The translations under genes were made by a program, and so were the position numbers. Below are positions 55,352 to 64,000 of a stretch of 64,000 nt of DNA, piece after piece (within the stretch, counting starts at the first letter, position 1; each line of letters starts with the position of its first letter). Source of the DNA: Neomesorhizobium sp963726065. Its GTDB lineage: Bacteria; Pseudomonadota; Alphaproteobacteria; Rhizobiales; Rhizobiaceae. The stretch spans positions 1 through 64,000 of the forward strand of contig CAVSAU010000014.1 of NCBI GenBank assembly GCA_963726065.1, in the 5' to 3' direction. Under the pieces are notes generated by a model, which was given only the letters and a program-made list of their open reading frames with translations, did no database searches and was not told the origin of the DNA.

Positions 55352-55930
55352 ATGTTTCCCAGACAAAACAGCCGAATTCATTTTCGGATCATCGCGGCGT
55401 TGATGGCCATTTTCGCGTCGCTTGCGTTTTCGGCGGCGGCGCGCGCTGAACAGTACACGGCGCAGGAAATCGTCGATGCCGGGCATGGCTTTTTTGGCGC
55501 GACGTCCGGCGGACTGGCGACCCTTGTGGAAAAGGCGTTCGCCTCGTACGGGCTGCCAAACGGCTACGTGCTTGGCGAAGAAGGTTCCGGCGCGATTGTC
55601 GGCGGCCTCACCTATGGCGAAGGCACGCTCTATACGAAGAATGCTGGCGACCATAAAGTTTTCTGGCAAGGGCCTTCGCTCGGCTGGGATTTCGGCGGCC
55701 AGGGATCGCGCTCGATGATCCTCGTCTACAATCTCGACGATACGAACAATTTGTACAGGCGCTTTGTCGGCGTCGCGGGATCGGCCTATGTGGTGGCCGG
55801 CCTCGGCTTCAACGTACTGAAGCACGAGAACATGCTGCTGGTTCCGATCCGCACCGGCGTCGGCGCGCGACTCGGCGTAAATGTAGGCTATCTCAAACTC
55901 ACCGCGCAGCCGACCTGGAATCCGTTCTGA
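55352..55930 (+). CDS. eipA: Envelope integrity protein EipA (DUF1134)
   Basis: A 192-residue periplasmic protein. ATG 55,352 starts a signal peptide ending ARAEQ; the long frame from 55,274 is rejected. The DUF1134 domain has QEIVDAGHGFFGATSGGLAT, LVEKAFASYGLPNGYVLGEE, GGLTYGEGTLYTKNAG, WQGPSLGWDFGGQGSRSMIL, ending LKLTAQPTWNPF. In Brucella, EipA is a small beta-barrel needed for envelope stress resistance and is activated by CtrA. It directly follows chpT here, divergently. Confidence 0.9.
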   Translation: MFPRQNSRIHFRIIAALMAIFASLAFSAAARAEQYTAQEIVDAGHGFFGATSGGLATLVEKAFASYGLPNGYVLGEEGSGAIVGGLTYGEGTLYTKNAGDHKVFWQGPSLGWDFGGQGSRSMILVYNLDDTNNLYRRFVGVAGSAYVVAGLGFNVLKHENMLLVPIRTGVGARLGVNVGYLKLTAQPTWNPF

Positions 55931-56052
55931 TCGCTGCCGTCAACACGCTTGCTGCCCGCCGCCCCTTGACTCTCAAGGCGCCGCGGCGGGCGATGCGGCT
56001 GTGGAATTGGCCTGGCGTCGAAAGGCGGTCGCCGGCCTGCCATGCGGAGCAG

Positions 56053-57208
56053 GTGATTCACGTGATCCAGTCGACGCTGTTTTTCATCCTCGGCTTTCTC
56101 AGCGCGACTTTCTCGCCCTGATGGTGGCGCCCGCCGTCTGGCGCCGGGCCGTCACGCTGACGCGCAAACGCATCGAAGCATCGACGCCGCTGACGCTGAA
56201 TGAAATGCAGGCCGAGGCGGACCGGGCGCGCGCCGAGGGCGCGATGGCCATTCGCCGTCTCGAGATCAGCATGAAAGCGCTGAAGGAGAGGGCGGCCGAC
56301 CAACTGATCGAGCTCAACCGCAGCCGCGAGGAACTCCGGCGTCTCACTGGCGAAACCACCGGCAAGAGCGAACAACTCACCGGGCTTGAGGCCAGGGTGC
56401 CCGAACTGCTGGCGAAACTCAGCGAGCGCGACGAACAGATCGCAGCCTCTCGGCGCGGCTGCGCGAGGCCGACGAGCTGATCGAGAAGCGTGCGGCCGAA
56501 CTCGACAAGCTTGGCCAGACCTATGAAGAGGTGACATTCCTGTCCTCCAGCCGCCAGATCGAGATCGCCGGGCGCGAATCAGAGATCGACAAGATGTCGA
56601 TCGATCTGTCCAGGTTGCGCAGTCAACGCAAGGACATGGAACTCCGCCTGGCAGAGTTCACGGCCGACAACGCGGCACTCAAGGAAACCGTCATGACAGA
56701 GCGCAAGCGCGTTGCCGAACTCGAGAAGAAGATCGAGCGGTTGCTTTCTGAAGGGTACCGGGAGCAGGAACCGTCGGGTTTGCGCCCAGATGGCGCGGAG
56801 ATCGATGCGAACAACTCCGGCTTGAAATCAGCCCGTGTGGTGAGCGATGGCCAGCCACTTGCCGGCCGAAACGGCGAAGCCGATGCGAACTTCGCACGAT
56901 TGACCGCCGAACGTGACCGGCTTGAAAGCCGGCTAACCACGCTGACGCGGGAGAACAAGAAACTGCGCCAGAAGACGGCAGCCGACGGCAGTGGCATGGA
57001 AGCCGCCGGCGATGCGTTGCTGCGCGATCAGATACATCAGCTCGCGGCGGAAGTGGTCAGCCTGACGGCAATGCTCGACGAGCCGGATTCGCCGATCAGG
57101 AAGGCGCTTTCGACGCCCGCAGCCGATGTCACTGCAAGCGAAACCGCCGGCGGCTTCCCTAGCCTGGCCGCCCGTGTGCGTGCGTTGCAGAAGGCTTCGG
57201 GCAACTAG
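56053..57208 (+). CDS. Membrane-anchored coiled-coil protein, two indels
   Basis: A GTG start (56,053 or 56,062) opens VIQSTLFFILGFLSAT, an N-terminal membrane anchor. One C is missing near 56,106 (ACTTTCTCGCC); corrected, it reads LALMVAPAVWRRAVTLTRKR then the long coiled coil LNEMQAEADRARAEGAMAIR, LIELNRSREELRRLTG. A second missing C near 56,448 is followed by LSARLREADELIEKRAAELD, LGQTYEEVTFLSSSRQIEIA and further heptads to SLAARVRALQKASGN at 57,208. The reassembled ~385-residue protein has all parts. It is a rhizobial conserved protein next to eipA; the role is unknown, perhaps envelope or division related. Confidence 0.7.
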
Positions 57209-57224
57209 GCGCCGGAAAGCCTGG

Positions 57225-58025
57225 TCAGCCGTCGCGCAAGCGATGCAGGGCGACTGCCGAGGCGGCGGCGACATTGAGGCTGTCGAAGCCTTTCGCCATG
57301 GCGATCCGCGCGGTTTGCAGCTGGCTAAGCAGCGGGACCGGCAGGCCTTCGCCTTCGGTCCCGAGAAACAGCGCCATCCTGTCCGAGCGCGGAACATCGC
57401 GAATGTCGGCGGCGCCGTTCGGCGAGAGCGCGATCTGGTCGAAGCCTCGCCGCGCCAGTCCGGCGGACAGGTCCTGCGCATTGCCGCCCACGGTGAACGG
57501 CACCTTCAGCACTGCGCCGACCGAGACGCGGATAGCCTTGCGGTAGAGCGGGTCGCAGCAGGTGTCGTCAAGCAGCGCGGCATCGGCGCCGAAGGCTGCG
57601 GCGTTGCGGAAAATGGCTCCCATGTTGTCGTGATTGGAAATGCCGACCAGCGCGACCACGAGGGCGCGGGCCGGCAGCGTGGCAAGCGTCTCGTCTACCG
57701 AAAGGGGAGCGCGCTTCCTGCCGAGCGCAAGAATGCCGCGATGGATGTGGAAGCCGGCGATGGCATCCATGACGGCGCTGGAGGCGACATAGACCGGCAG
57801 ATCCGAGGGCGCAGCGGTAAGCGTCGCTGCAAGGCCGGCAAGCCGGTTCTCCAGCACCAGCACGGATTCCGCCTCGAAGCGCCGTGCCGCGAAAAGCACG
57901 TTGAGCACGACCTTGCCTTCGGCCACGAAACGACCCTGCCTGCCGACCAGGTCGCGCTCGCGCACGTCACGGTAGGCAGCGACGCGCGCATCATCGGGAT
58001 CGTCTATAGGGATCGGCTTCTGCAT
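57225..58025 (-). CDS. TrmH/SpoU-family RNA 2'-O-methyltransferase
   Basis: A 266-residue SPOUT methyltransferase. The N-terminal RNA-binding part (about 1-100; RDLVGRQGRFVAEGKVVLNV) precedes the knotted SAM domain: VGISNHDNMGAIFRNAAAFG (motif 1), LFLGTEGEGLP (motif 2) and LNVAAASAVALHRL (motif 3). Members methylate tRNA or rRNA ribose. The ATG 58,025 with GTGGAG before it is preferred to the upstream GTG. Exact substrate unknown. Confidence 0.88.
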   Translation of the reverse strand: MQKPIPIDDPDDARVAAYRDVRERDLVGRQGRFVAEGKVVLNVLFAARRFEAESVLVLENRLAGLAATLTAAPSDLPVYVASSAVMDAIAGFHIHRGILALGRKRAPLSVDETLATLPARALVVALVGISNHDNMGAIFRNAAAFGADAALLDDTCCDPLYRKAIRVSVGAVLKVPFTVGGNAQDLSAGLARRGFDQIALSPNGAADIRDVPRSDRMALFLGTEGEGLPVPLLSQLQTARIAMAKGFDSLNVAAASAVALHRLRDG

Positions 58026-58079
58026 GAACTCCACTCGTCCAAACTCGACGGTGGAGATGGGTCCGATGTTACCCGAAGG

Positions 58080-58421
58080 TCAAGAGCGCACCGCCGCGAG
58101 AACCCGCCTTGGCGGCCTTTGCTCCTCGGTGTCGCCGAAGATGTCGTCCAAGGTCAGGAACAGCCGCCGCACGGCGACTGACTTGCAGCTGTAGTAGATC
58201 ATCTGCCGGTCCCGCCGGGTCTGGACGAGATCGAGGCTGCGCAGCTTGGCAAGGTGCTGCGACAGGGCCGACTGGCTGAGCGACACGCGCTCGGCGATGG
58301 CGCCGACCGAAAGCTCCCCCTCGAGAAGATGGCTCATGATGACCAGCCGCTTGCTGTTGCCCAGCAAAGTCAAAAATTCGGCGGCCTTGTCGGCGTTCCG
58401 GATCAATTCCTTGGAAATCAT
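58080..58421 (-). CDS. ArsR-family transcriptional regulator
   Basis: A 113-residue winged-helix repressor: AAEFLTLLGNSKRLVIMSHL, LEGELSVGAIAERVSLSQSA, LSQHLAKLRSLDLVQTRRDR, QMIYYSCKSVAVRRLFLTLD. The recognition helix is LSQSALSQHLAKLRS. No ELCV-type Cys metal site is visible, so it may not sense metal; the pattern is close to BigR/NolR-type regulators of rhizobia. Start ATG 58,421 follows GGGGG. Its own promoter lies upstream. Confidence 0.85.
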   Translation of the reverse strand: MISKELIRNADKAAEFLTLLGNSKRLVIMSHLLEGELSVGAIAERVSLSQSALSQHLAKLRSLDLVQTRRDRQMIYYSCKSVAVRRLFLTLDDIFGDTEEQRPPRRVLAAVRS

Positions 58422-58583
58422 CAAACCCCCGCGCAAACTTCATCACTCTATCGAACGCTAGGGGGCATAGCGTCCGAAAATTGCAACCTGTCCGCGCATA
58501 TATGCGCAAAATCGAATACAGGCCGTATTTGTGCAAACTACTCACTTTCGTCCAAAGCACAAGCGGTCCTATAGTAGTTTCTA

Positions 58584-59363
58584 TCACATCTGAGGGAAGT
58601 TTCCGGCGAGTTTGCGCCGACCTTCTCGCGCCAGATCGACCAGAACCTTACGCAGGTCGCCGGCGCTTGCCAGCGGTTCGGGAAAGAACACGCGCCGTGT
58701 CTCGTCGCCGGCGACAAGATCAAGCCCGTCCGGATCGATGCCGGTGATGGTCCATTTCGCCTCACCGGCGCCGGCAAAAGCCCGCGCATACACGGAAATT
58801 GCGTCGGCATGGTCGCTGTTCATGTGATCGATGGCCGATTGCTCCGCGCCGGCAAGGTTTTGCGCCACGTCCGCATCGGCCAGCAGCTCGGAGCGGCCAA
58901 GGATATAGGCCTTGCCGAAGCCGCCATTCAGGCTGGCGCCCTCCGGTTCCAGCCTGAAGAAATGGAAATCGCCGAGGCCGACATAAAGCTTGGCCTTCGG
59001 GTGACGGTTCAAATAACGCCGCTCGACATGCGCCTGTACGGGCGTTTCCCCTTGCAGTTGTAACGCCTTGCAAGAAATTGTGATTCGAGGATGAGCGAGG
59101 GGATCGCCCTTGCCGGGCTCTCCGACGAGCAGACAGCAGCGGGAATCGGCAAGCAACGCGCGCGTGTGGGCGGCAAGCATCGAAACCAGGATAAGCGGCG
59201 CGGCATCGATGTCGGTGGCGACGCCGACGCGGCTTGCAAGCGGCGCTCCGGTTGCCGGATCGAGCACCGCGATTGCGCCATAGCGGGCAGTACGAATCAG
59301 CGTCCTGGCGAGTCGGATCGCTTCGGCGTCGGTCGGACGAATGACTTCCTTTTTCTCTTCCAC
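58584..59363 (-). CDS. HugZ-type heme-oxygenase-like protein (pyridoxamine oxidase fold, DUF2470)
   Basis: A 259-residue protein. The N-terminal split-barrel FMN/heme-binding-like fold (about 1-160) has RYGAIAVLDPATGAPLASRV, LADSRCCLLVGEPGKGDPLA, HPRITISCKALQLQ; the C-terminal DUF2470 part has SAIDHMNSDHADAISVYARA with the His residues typical of HugZ/ChuZ. Those enzymes degrade heme to release iron. Its neighbours (SDR, CoA-transferase) are not heme genes, so a general role is possible. Confidence 0.8.
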   Translation of the reverse strand: MEEKKEVIRPTDAEAIRLARTLIRTARYGAIAVLDPATGAPLASRVGVATDIDAAPLILVSMLAAHTRALLADSRCCLLVGEPGKGDPLAHPRITISCKALQLQGETPVQAHVERRYLNRHPKAKLYVGLGDFHFFRLEPEGASLNGGFGKAYILGRSELLADADVAQNLAGAEQSAIDHMNSDHADAISVYARAFAGAGEAKWTITGIDPDGLDLVAGDETRRVFFPEPLASAGDLRKVLVDLAREGRRKLAGNFPQM

Positions 59364-59397
59364 GCTGGATCCTTAAAAGCTGATTTCATCGCTCCAT

Positions 59398-60576
59398 TTA
59401 TTCGCCGATCACTCCAGCATCCACAAGTGCCGACACCGCTTCGGCGTCTATGCCGAAACGTTGCAGGGCAGTGGAAAGCAGGCACTGGGTGCACTCGGAT
59501 GGTCCGGCAATTTCGGCCGGAGTGCGCGAAAAGCGCGGCGCCGGCGCCGGCCGCTTCAATGATCCGGCCATGCGGTGGGTCTGCCTTGCCCGGTTGTGCG
59601 GATGGTTGGGCGCTTCCTTTAGGGAGAGAACAGGAGCGACGCACGCGTCGGTCGGTCCGAAAATTTCCGACCATTCGTCGCGGGTCTTCTGGCTGATCCG
59701 CGCGGCGATCGCCTCGCGCATGCCATCCCATTGGCTCCTGTCATATTGCGAGGCTGCGTAGTTTTCATCGAGCGGCAAAAGTCTGGCGAATTCGGCGAAG
59801 AATTGCGGCTCCAGGCAGGCGACCGCGATATGACGGGCGTCGGCGGTCTCGTAGGTGTCGTAGAAGGGAGCCCCGGAATCGAGGAGATTGGAGCCGCGCC
59901 GGTCCTGCCACAAACCGGTCGCCATAAAGGCGAAGAATGGCGCCGCCAGCATAGACACACCGTCGATCATCGCCGCATCGATTACCTGACCCCGGCCGGA
60001 ACGCTGGCGTTCGAAAAGCGCCGCCAGCGCACCCATGATCAGGAACATGGTTCCGCCGCCAAAATCGGCGGCGAGGTTGAGTGGCGGTACCGGCCTGCCG
60101 TCCCTCTGGCCGATCGCATGCAGGATGCCGGAATAGGCGAGATAGGTGAGGTCGTGGCCGGCGCGGTCGGCGAGCGGCCCGTCCTGGCCAAAGCCCGTCA
60201 TGCGGCCATAGATCAGGCGCGGATTGCGGGCGAGCGCCTCGGCCGGCCCGAGCCCCAGCCGCTCCATCACGCCGGGCCGGAAGCCCTCGACAAGGATATC
60301 GGCCTTGCCGATGAGCTCGAGCATCAGGGCAATGCCTTGCGGCCGCTTCAGGTCGACCTTGACGACGCCGCGGCCATGGCGGTCGAGATCGTAGTCCGGC
60401 GGTACGGCGAGGAACGGCCGGTTGCCACTCTCCTTGCGCTCGATGCGGATCACGTCGGCGCCGAGTTCGGCCAGTATCAGCCCAGCCAGCGGCACCGGCC
60501 CGAGGCCGGCCATCTCGATGACCCTCAAGCTGGCGAGGGGACCGGACTTCTCTCGGTTCAGGGCGCCGGCCGTCAT
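59398..60576 (-). CDS. CaiB/BaiF-family CoA-transferase (alpha-methylacyl-CoA racemase-like)
   Basis: A 392-residue cytosolic enzyme. LRVIEMAGLGPVPLAGLILA, LGADVIRIERKESGNRPFLA, DLKRPQGIALMLELIGKADI, VEGFRPGVMERLGLGPAEAL, RMTGFGQDGPLADRAGHDLT, YLAYSGILHAIG are the standard family motifs; the catalytic Asp is in the QVIDAAMIDG region. This subgroup (AMACR-like) epimerises 2-methylacyl-CoA. ATG 60,576 is 11 bases after the SDR gene stop, so the two form an operon. Confidence 0.88.
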   Translation of the reverse strand: MTAGALNREKSGPLASLRVIEMAGLGPVPLAGLILAELGADVIRIERKESGNRPFLAVPPDYDLDRHGRGVVKVDLKRPQGIALMLELIGKADILVEGFRPGVMERLGLGPAEALARNPRLIYGRMTGFGQDGPLADRAGHDLTYLAYSGILHAIGQRDGRPVPPLNLAADFGGGTMFLIMGALAALFERQRSGRGQVIDAAMIDGVSMLAAPFFAFMATGLWQDRRGSNLLDSGAPFYDTYETADARHIAVACLEPQFFAEFARLLPLDENYAASQYDRSQWDGMREAIAARISQKTRDEWSEIFGPTDACVAPVLSLKEAPNHPHNRARQTHRMAGSLKRPAPAPRFSRTPAEIAGPSECTQCLLSTALQRFGIDAEAVSALVDAGVIGE

Positions 60577-60586
60577 GCGGCCACCG

Positions 60587-61348
<762 letters not shown>

Positions 61349-62065
61349 TTCGTGTTCCTTCCGGGTGATGGCTGTTCGATTGGGCGATAGCCTATGCAGG
61401 GCAGCGGGGAAAGGCCAGCGTTGCGCCGACCGCCTTCGCTCCGCTTGTGGGAAGGTCCGGCAGGGGATGAGGGGCAACTTCATCATGCAAGCCTCCAATT
61501 TCATCAACACAAGCATCTCCGTCGCCACGCCCCGTTTGCGGTCTGGCCATTGAGGCTTTCCTGTCGCCCACGCCTCGCTTTCTCGACCTGGCTTCGCCAG
61601 TCGAGGCGTCGTGGGTAAGGGGGAAGCGGCGCCTGGGACCAGAGCCGTTTTCAAATTTATACGAGGCCCGCTCTCCCAGGCGCCGCCGGTGTCCTTGCCC
61701 GACCGCAGGGAGCGCGGATTTTCAGCCCCGCGACAAAGCCTCGGTCAGGGCCAGGACGTAAGGGTTCATTCCCCCAGCAACGCCACCGTCAGCGCTGCCG
61801 ATCCGGCACCGTCCCCCTCCCTGATACCCGGTGCGCACCAGGTTCCCGTGAGGGCGATGGCTCGATTATGCGGGAGCGACAAAGGGGTGTGGACAAAAGG
61901 CAGACGAAGACTGCTGACAGATGCTGACAAGACAGGAGTTGGAATGGCGACACCGCGCGGATTTCCCCACGCCGGTGAGAAACCTCATGTCGTGGCTTTG
62001 ACCCCCTCTCCGTTTTGCTTCGCAAACCACCTCTCCCCCGGGGGAGAGGATGCGCCGCCGTAATA
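61349..62065. other. Gap with Mesorhizobium-type intergenic repeats
   Basis: About 720 bases without a gene. It holds a repeat of the form GCGCCGACCGCCTTCGCTCC then CTTGTGGGAAGG (about 61,420-61,455) and the palindromic repeat at 61,999-62,050. Confidence 0.5.
61999..62050. repeat. Palindromic intergenic repeat (CCCTCTCC/GGGGGAGAGG type)
   Basis: TTGACCCCCTCTCCGTTTTG, CTTCGCAAACCACCTCTCCC, CCGGGGGAGAGG; the end CCTCTCCCCC-GGGGGAGAGG (62,030-62,049) is a perfect palindrome and GTTTTGCTTCGCAAAC is a smaller one. This is a high-copy intergenic repeat type in Mesorhizobium (recollection). Confidence 0.6.
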
Positions 62066-63835
62066 TCACTCCGGCAGGCCGGCGTTGCGAAGCGCGTCGA
62101 GATAGCGATCCATGATCGCCGGGTCCTTCCACGGCACGCCGGCGCGGGTGCGGGCGATCGTTGTGCCGGGCGCGATCGCGAGCAGCCCTTCGATAGCCGC
62201 TTCGGCTTGTGCGGTGAGGCCTGCCCGGCTGTAGCTCGCGGCAAGAAGCCGGTGGGCGGTCGGAAAATCCTGCTGCAGATGCATTGCCTTCAGCGCCCAT
62301 TCGGCGGCTTCCTCGTAGTGCCCCTCGGAGAAATCGGCGAGGCCGAAAAAGGCGTATGTCCAGTAGTTGGCGGGATCGCGGGGGCTGAGCCGCAACGCCC
62401 GGGTCAGATACTCCCGCGCTCTGGCGGGCTCGGAGGTAAAGGCATAATATCCGCCACCCCACATATACGGGAAAGCGAGGTTGGCGTTGAGGCTGAGCGC
62501 GGTTTCCAGTCGCCGCGGCGCGTCGTCGAAATCGCGGGTGAACAGGGTGACGACGCCCAGAATGGTGTGCGCCTCGGCGTCGCGCGGATCGAGCTCGACG
62601 GCGGAGCGCGCCATCTCGTGGGCGCTGGCCAGCGATTTGAGCGGATTGCCGCTCCAGCCGTAAAGCACGTCCCAGATATCGCACATGGCGTGCACCACGT
62701 GCGCCCGCGCCATGCGGGGATCGAGGCCGATCGCCTGGCCGGCGAATTTCTTCGCTTCGGTGTTGTCTTCCACGGTGAGGCGCCAGGCGTGCCAGTTGGC
62801 GCGCATCACCAGATCCCACGCGCCCATGCCGGCCGGATCCTTGCGGCGGGCGCGCCGCATCTCGGCGCCGATCAGTTCCGGCGCCACGACGCCGACGATG
62901 CTGGCTGCGATTTCGTCCTGGACGGAAAAGATATCGTCGAGCTCGCGGTCGTAGCGTTCGGCCCAGACGTGGTTGCCGGTGGTGGCGTCGATGAGCTGGG
63001 CGGTGATGCGGACCCGGCTGCCGCCCTTGCGCACGCTGCCTTCGAGCACGTAGCGCACGCCGAGTTCGCCAGCCACCTGCTTCACGTCGACGGGCTTGCC
63101 CTTGTAAGTGAAGGAGGAGTTGCGGGCGGTGACGAAGAAGGACTGGTTGCGCGCCAGGTCGGTGATGATGTCTTCCGAAATGCCGTCGGCGAAATATTCC
63201 TGGTCACGGTCGGGGCTCATGTCCTGGAAGGGCAGCACGGCGATCGACGGTTTCACCGAGCCCCCCGACAGGCCGGACGCCTCGCTTTCGGAAGCGTCGG
63301 TCATGATCTCCAGGCGCACCCGGTAGATGCGAACCGGCTTGCGGATGTTCTTCACCTGCTGCTCCCCCAGATTGTCAAAGGCGACGTTGAGCTTGCCGAC
63401 CACATGTTCGAATACGCTGGCCGAAACGAAGATGCCGCCGGGCTCGGCCAACGCTTCAAGGCGCGCCGCGATGTTGACCCCGTCGCCCAGAATGTCGTCG
63501 CCGTCGATGACGATGTCGCCGAGGTTGATGCCGGCGCGATACTGGATGCGGCGGTCTTTCGGACCCTTGGCCTCGAGCTTGGCGATGCCGCGCTGGATGC
63601 GCAAGGCGCACTCCAGCGCATCGACAACGCTGGCGAACTCGACCAGCAGACCGTCGCCCATGGTCTTTACGACCCGGCCCGAGTGCTCCTTGAGGATGGG
63701 GTCGATGGTGTCCTGGCGATGCACCTTCTGGCGGGCGATGGTTCCCGCCTCGTCGGCTTCCATATGCCTGCTGTAGCCGACCATATCGATGGCCAGGATG
63801 GCGGCTAACCTGCGTACCACGCGATCGGTGGGCAA
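62066..63835 (-). CDS. Class III adenylate cyclase with TolB-like and TPR region
   Basis: A 589-residue protein. The N-terminal class III cyclase domain (about 1-175) has LAAILAIDMVGYSRHM (metal Asp), VVKTMGDGLLVEFASVVDAL (second Asp) and LGDGVNIAARLEALA (Asn/Arg of transition state), so it looks active. A TolB-like part follows (IAVLPFQDMSPDRDQEYFAD, GISEDIITDLARNQ), then TPR-like helices (SAVELDPRDAEAHTILGVVT; SLNANLAFPYMWGGGYYAFT). This rhizobial family is highly expanded. The signal sensed is unknown. Confidence 0.9.
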   Translation of the reverse strand: MPTDRVVRRLAAILAIDMVGYSRHMEADEAGTIARQKVHRQDTIDPILKEHSGRVVKTMGDGLLVEFASVVDALECALRIQRGIAKLEAKGPKDRRIQYRAGINLGDIVIDGDDILGDGVNIAARLEALAEPGGIFVSASVFEHVVGKLNVAFDNLGEQQVKNIRKPVRIYRVRLEIMTDASESEASGLSGGSVKPSIAVLPFQDMSPDRDQEYFADGISEDIITDLARNQSFFVTARNSSFTYKGKPVDVKQVAGELGVRYVLEGSVRKGGSRVRITAQLIDATTGNHVWAERYDRELDDIFSVQDEIAASIVGVVAPELIGAEMRRARRKDPAGMGAWDLVMRANWHAWRLTVEDNTEAKKFAGQAIGLDPRMARAHVVHAMCDIWDVLYGWSGNPLKSLASAHEMARSAVELDPRDAEAHTILGVVTLFTRDFDDAPRRLETALSLNANLAFPYMWGGGYYAFTSEPARAREYLTRALRLSPRDPANYWTYAFFGLADFSEGHYEEAAEWALKAMHLQQDFPTAHRLLAASYSRAGLTAQAEAAIEGLLAIAPGTTIARTRAGVPWKDPAIMDRYLDALRNAGLPE

Positions 63836-64000
63836 AAAAACTGTTCCTCGCCTGAACGCACCGCGCGAAGCTTACGATCCCGGCAGGCGCAAGTCCATGT
63901 GGCGGGTCCATCGTGTCCCGCTTGACAGCGAATTCAACGCGGCGTATAAAACCAATCAGTTACATAACCATATGGTTTTATAAAATGGCGACCGACAGCC

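Noticed and set aside
62015..63808. 597-codon plus-strand frame opposite the cyclase gene
   Set aside because: A shadow of the intact class III cyclase, which has all catalytic motifs on the minus strand.

Overview
The window looks like a Rhizobiales chromosome, most likely Mesorhizobium or a close relative in the Phyllobacteriaceae. The evidence is the ctrA / chpT / eipA neighbourhood (the order known from Brucella), sciP and fliJ beside ctrA, an AcpXL-type acyl carrier protein (for the very-long-chain acyl group of rhizobial lipid A), a RopB/Omp25-type outer membrane protein, and short GC-rich palindromic intergenic repeats of the kind common in Mesorhizobium. I made no database search; family names rest on motif recognition.

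Layout. (1) About 1-48.8 kb is accessory in character: loosely packed, with long gaps, many broken genes and insertion-sequence debris. From left to right it holds envelope and stress genes (broken universal stress protein, L,D-transpeptidase, VIT/CCC1-type membrane protein, DUF3300 and DUF2950 exported proteins, intact universal stress protein); a minus-strand block (AI-2E-type permease, Ca2+/H+ antiporter remnant, two-helix K+ channel, HlyD-type adaptor with a membrane partner); an amino-acid decarboxylation module (14.4-22.3 kb); a second AspT-type exchanger (24.2-25.9 kb); an OmpA-DUF2092 fusion with a tiny coupled partner; a second ion channel; a porin; a three-gene operon of lipoproteins, two with an LssY C-terminal-like domain and one alpha/beta-hydrolase-like; an autotransporter relic; an Omp25-like protein; a complete ISNCY-type element (43.57-45.23 kb); an orphan acpXL; and a class III aminotransferase. 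(2) A tRNA with anticodon CAU (48,796-48,872, minus) marks the change to (3) dense core chromosome (49.1-63.8 kb): an oxidoreductase, mnmA, the cell-cycle cluster sciP-fliJ-ctrA-receiver-chpT-eipA, a coiled-coil membrane-anchored protein, an RNA methyltransferase, an ArsR regulator, an SDR / CoA-transferase / HugZ-like run, and an adenylate-cyclase-TPR protein.

How genes may work together. The central accessory module combines a large Orn/Lys/Arg-type decarboxylase, an aspartate:alanine exchanger (AspT), an aspartate 4-decarboxylase (AsdA), a stand-alone receiver and a Ca2+/H+ antiporter. AspT plus AsdA is a known proton-motive 'decarboxylation cycle': aspartate enters, alanine leaves, and one cytoplasmic proton is consumed. 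The large decarboxylase could add to acid consumption. Relics of an aspT, an asdA and a cax gene lie around the intact set, so this region has been duplicated and pruned.

A caution applies throughout. Several core genes that are normally conserved or essential (mnmA, chpT, a receiver gene, the coiled-coil gene) carry single-base indels, usually in short homopolymers or repeated bases. This looks more like residual sequencing error than biology, so some frameshift 'pseudogenes' in the accessory half may be intact in the real organism. Truncated relics (aspT, cax, autotransporter, MFS/SMR, IS fragments) cannot be explained that way.
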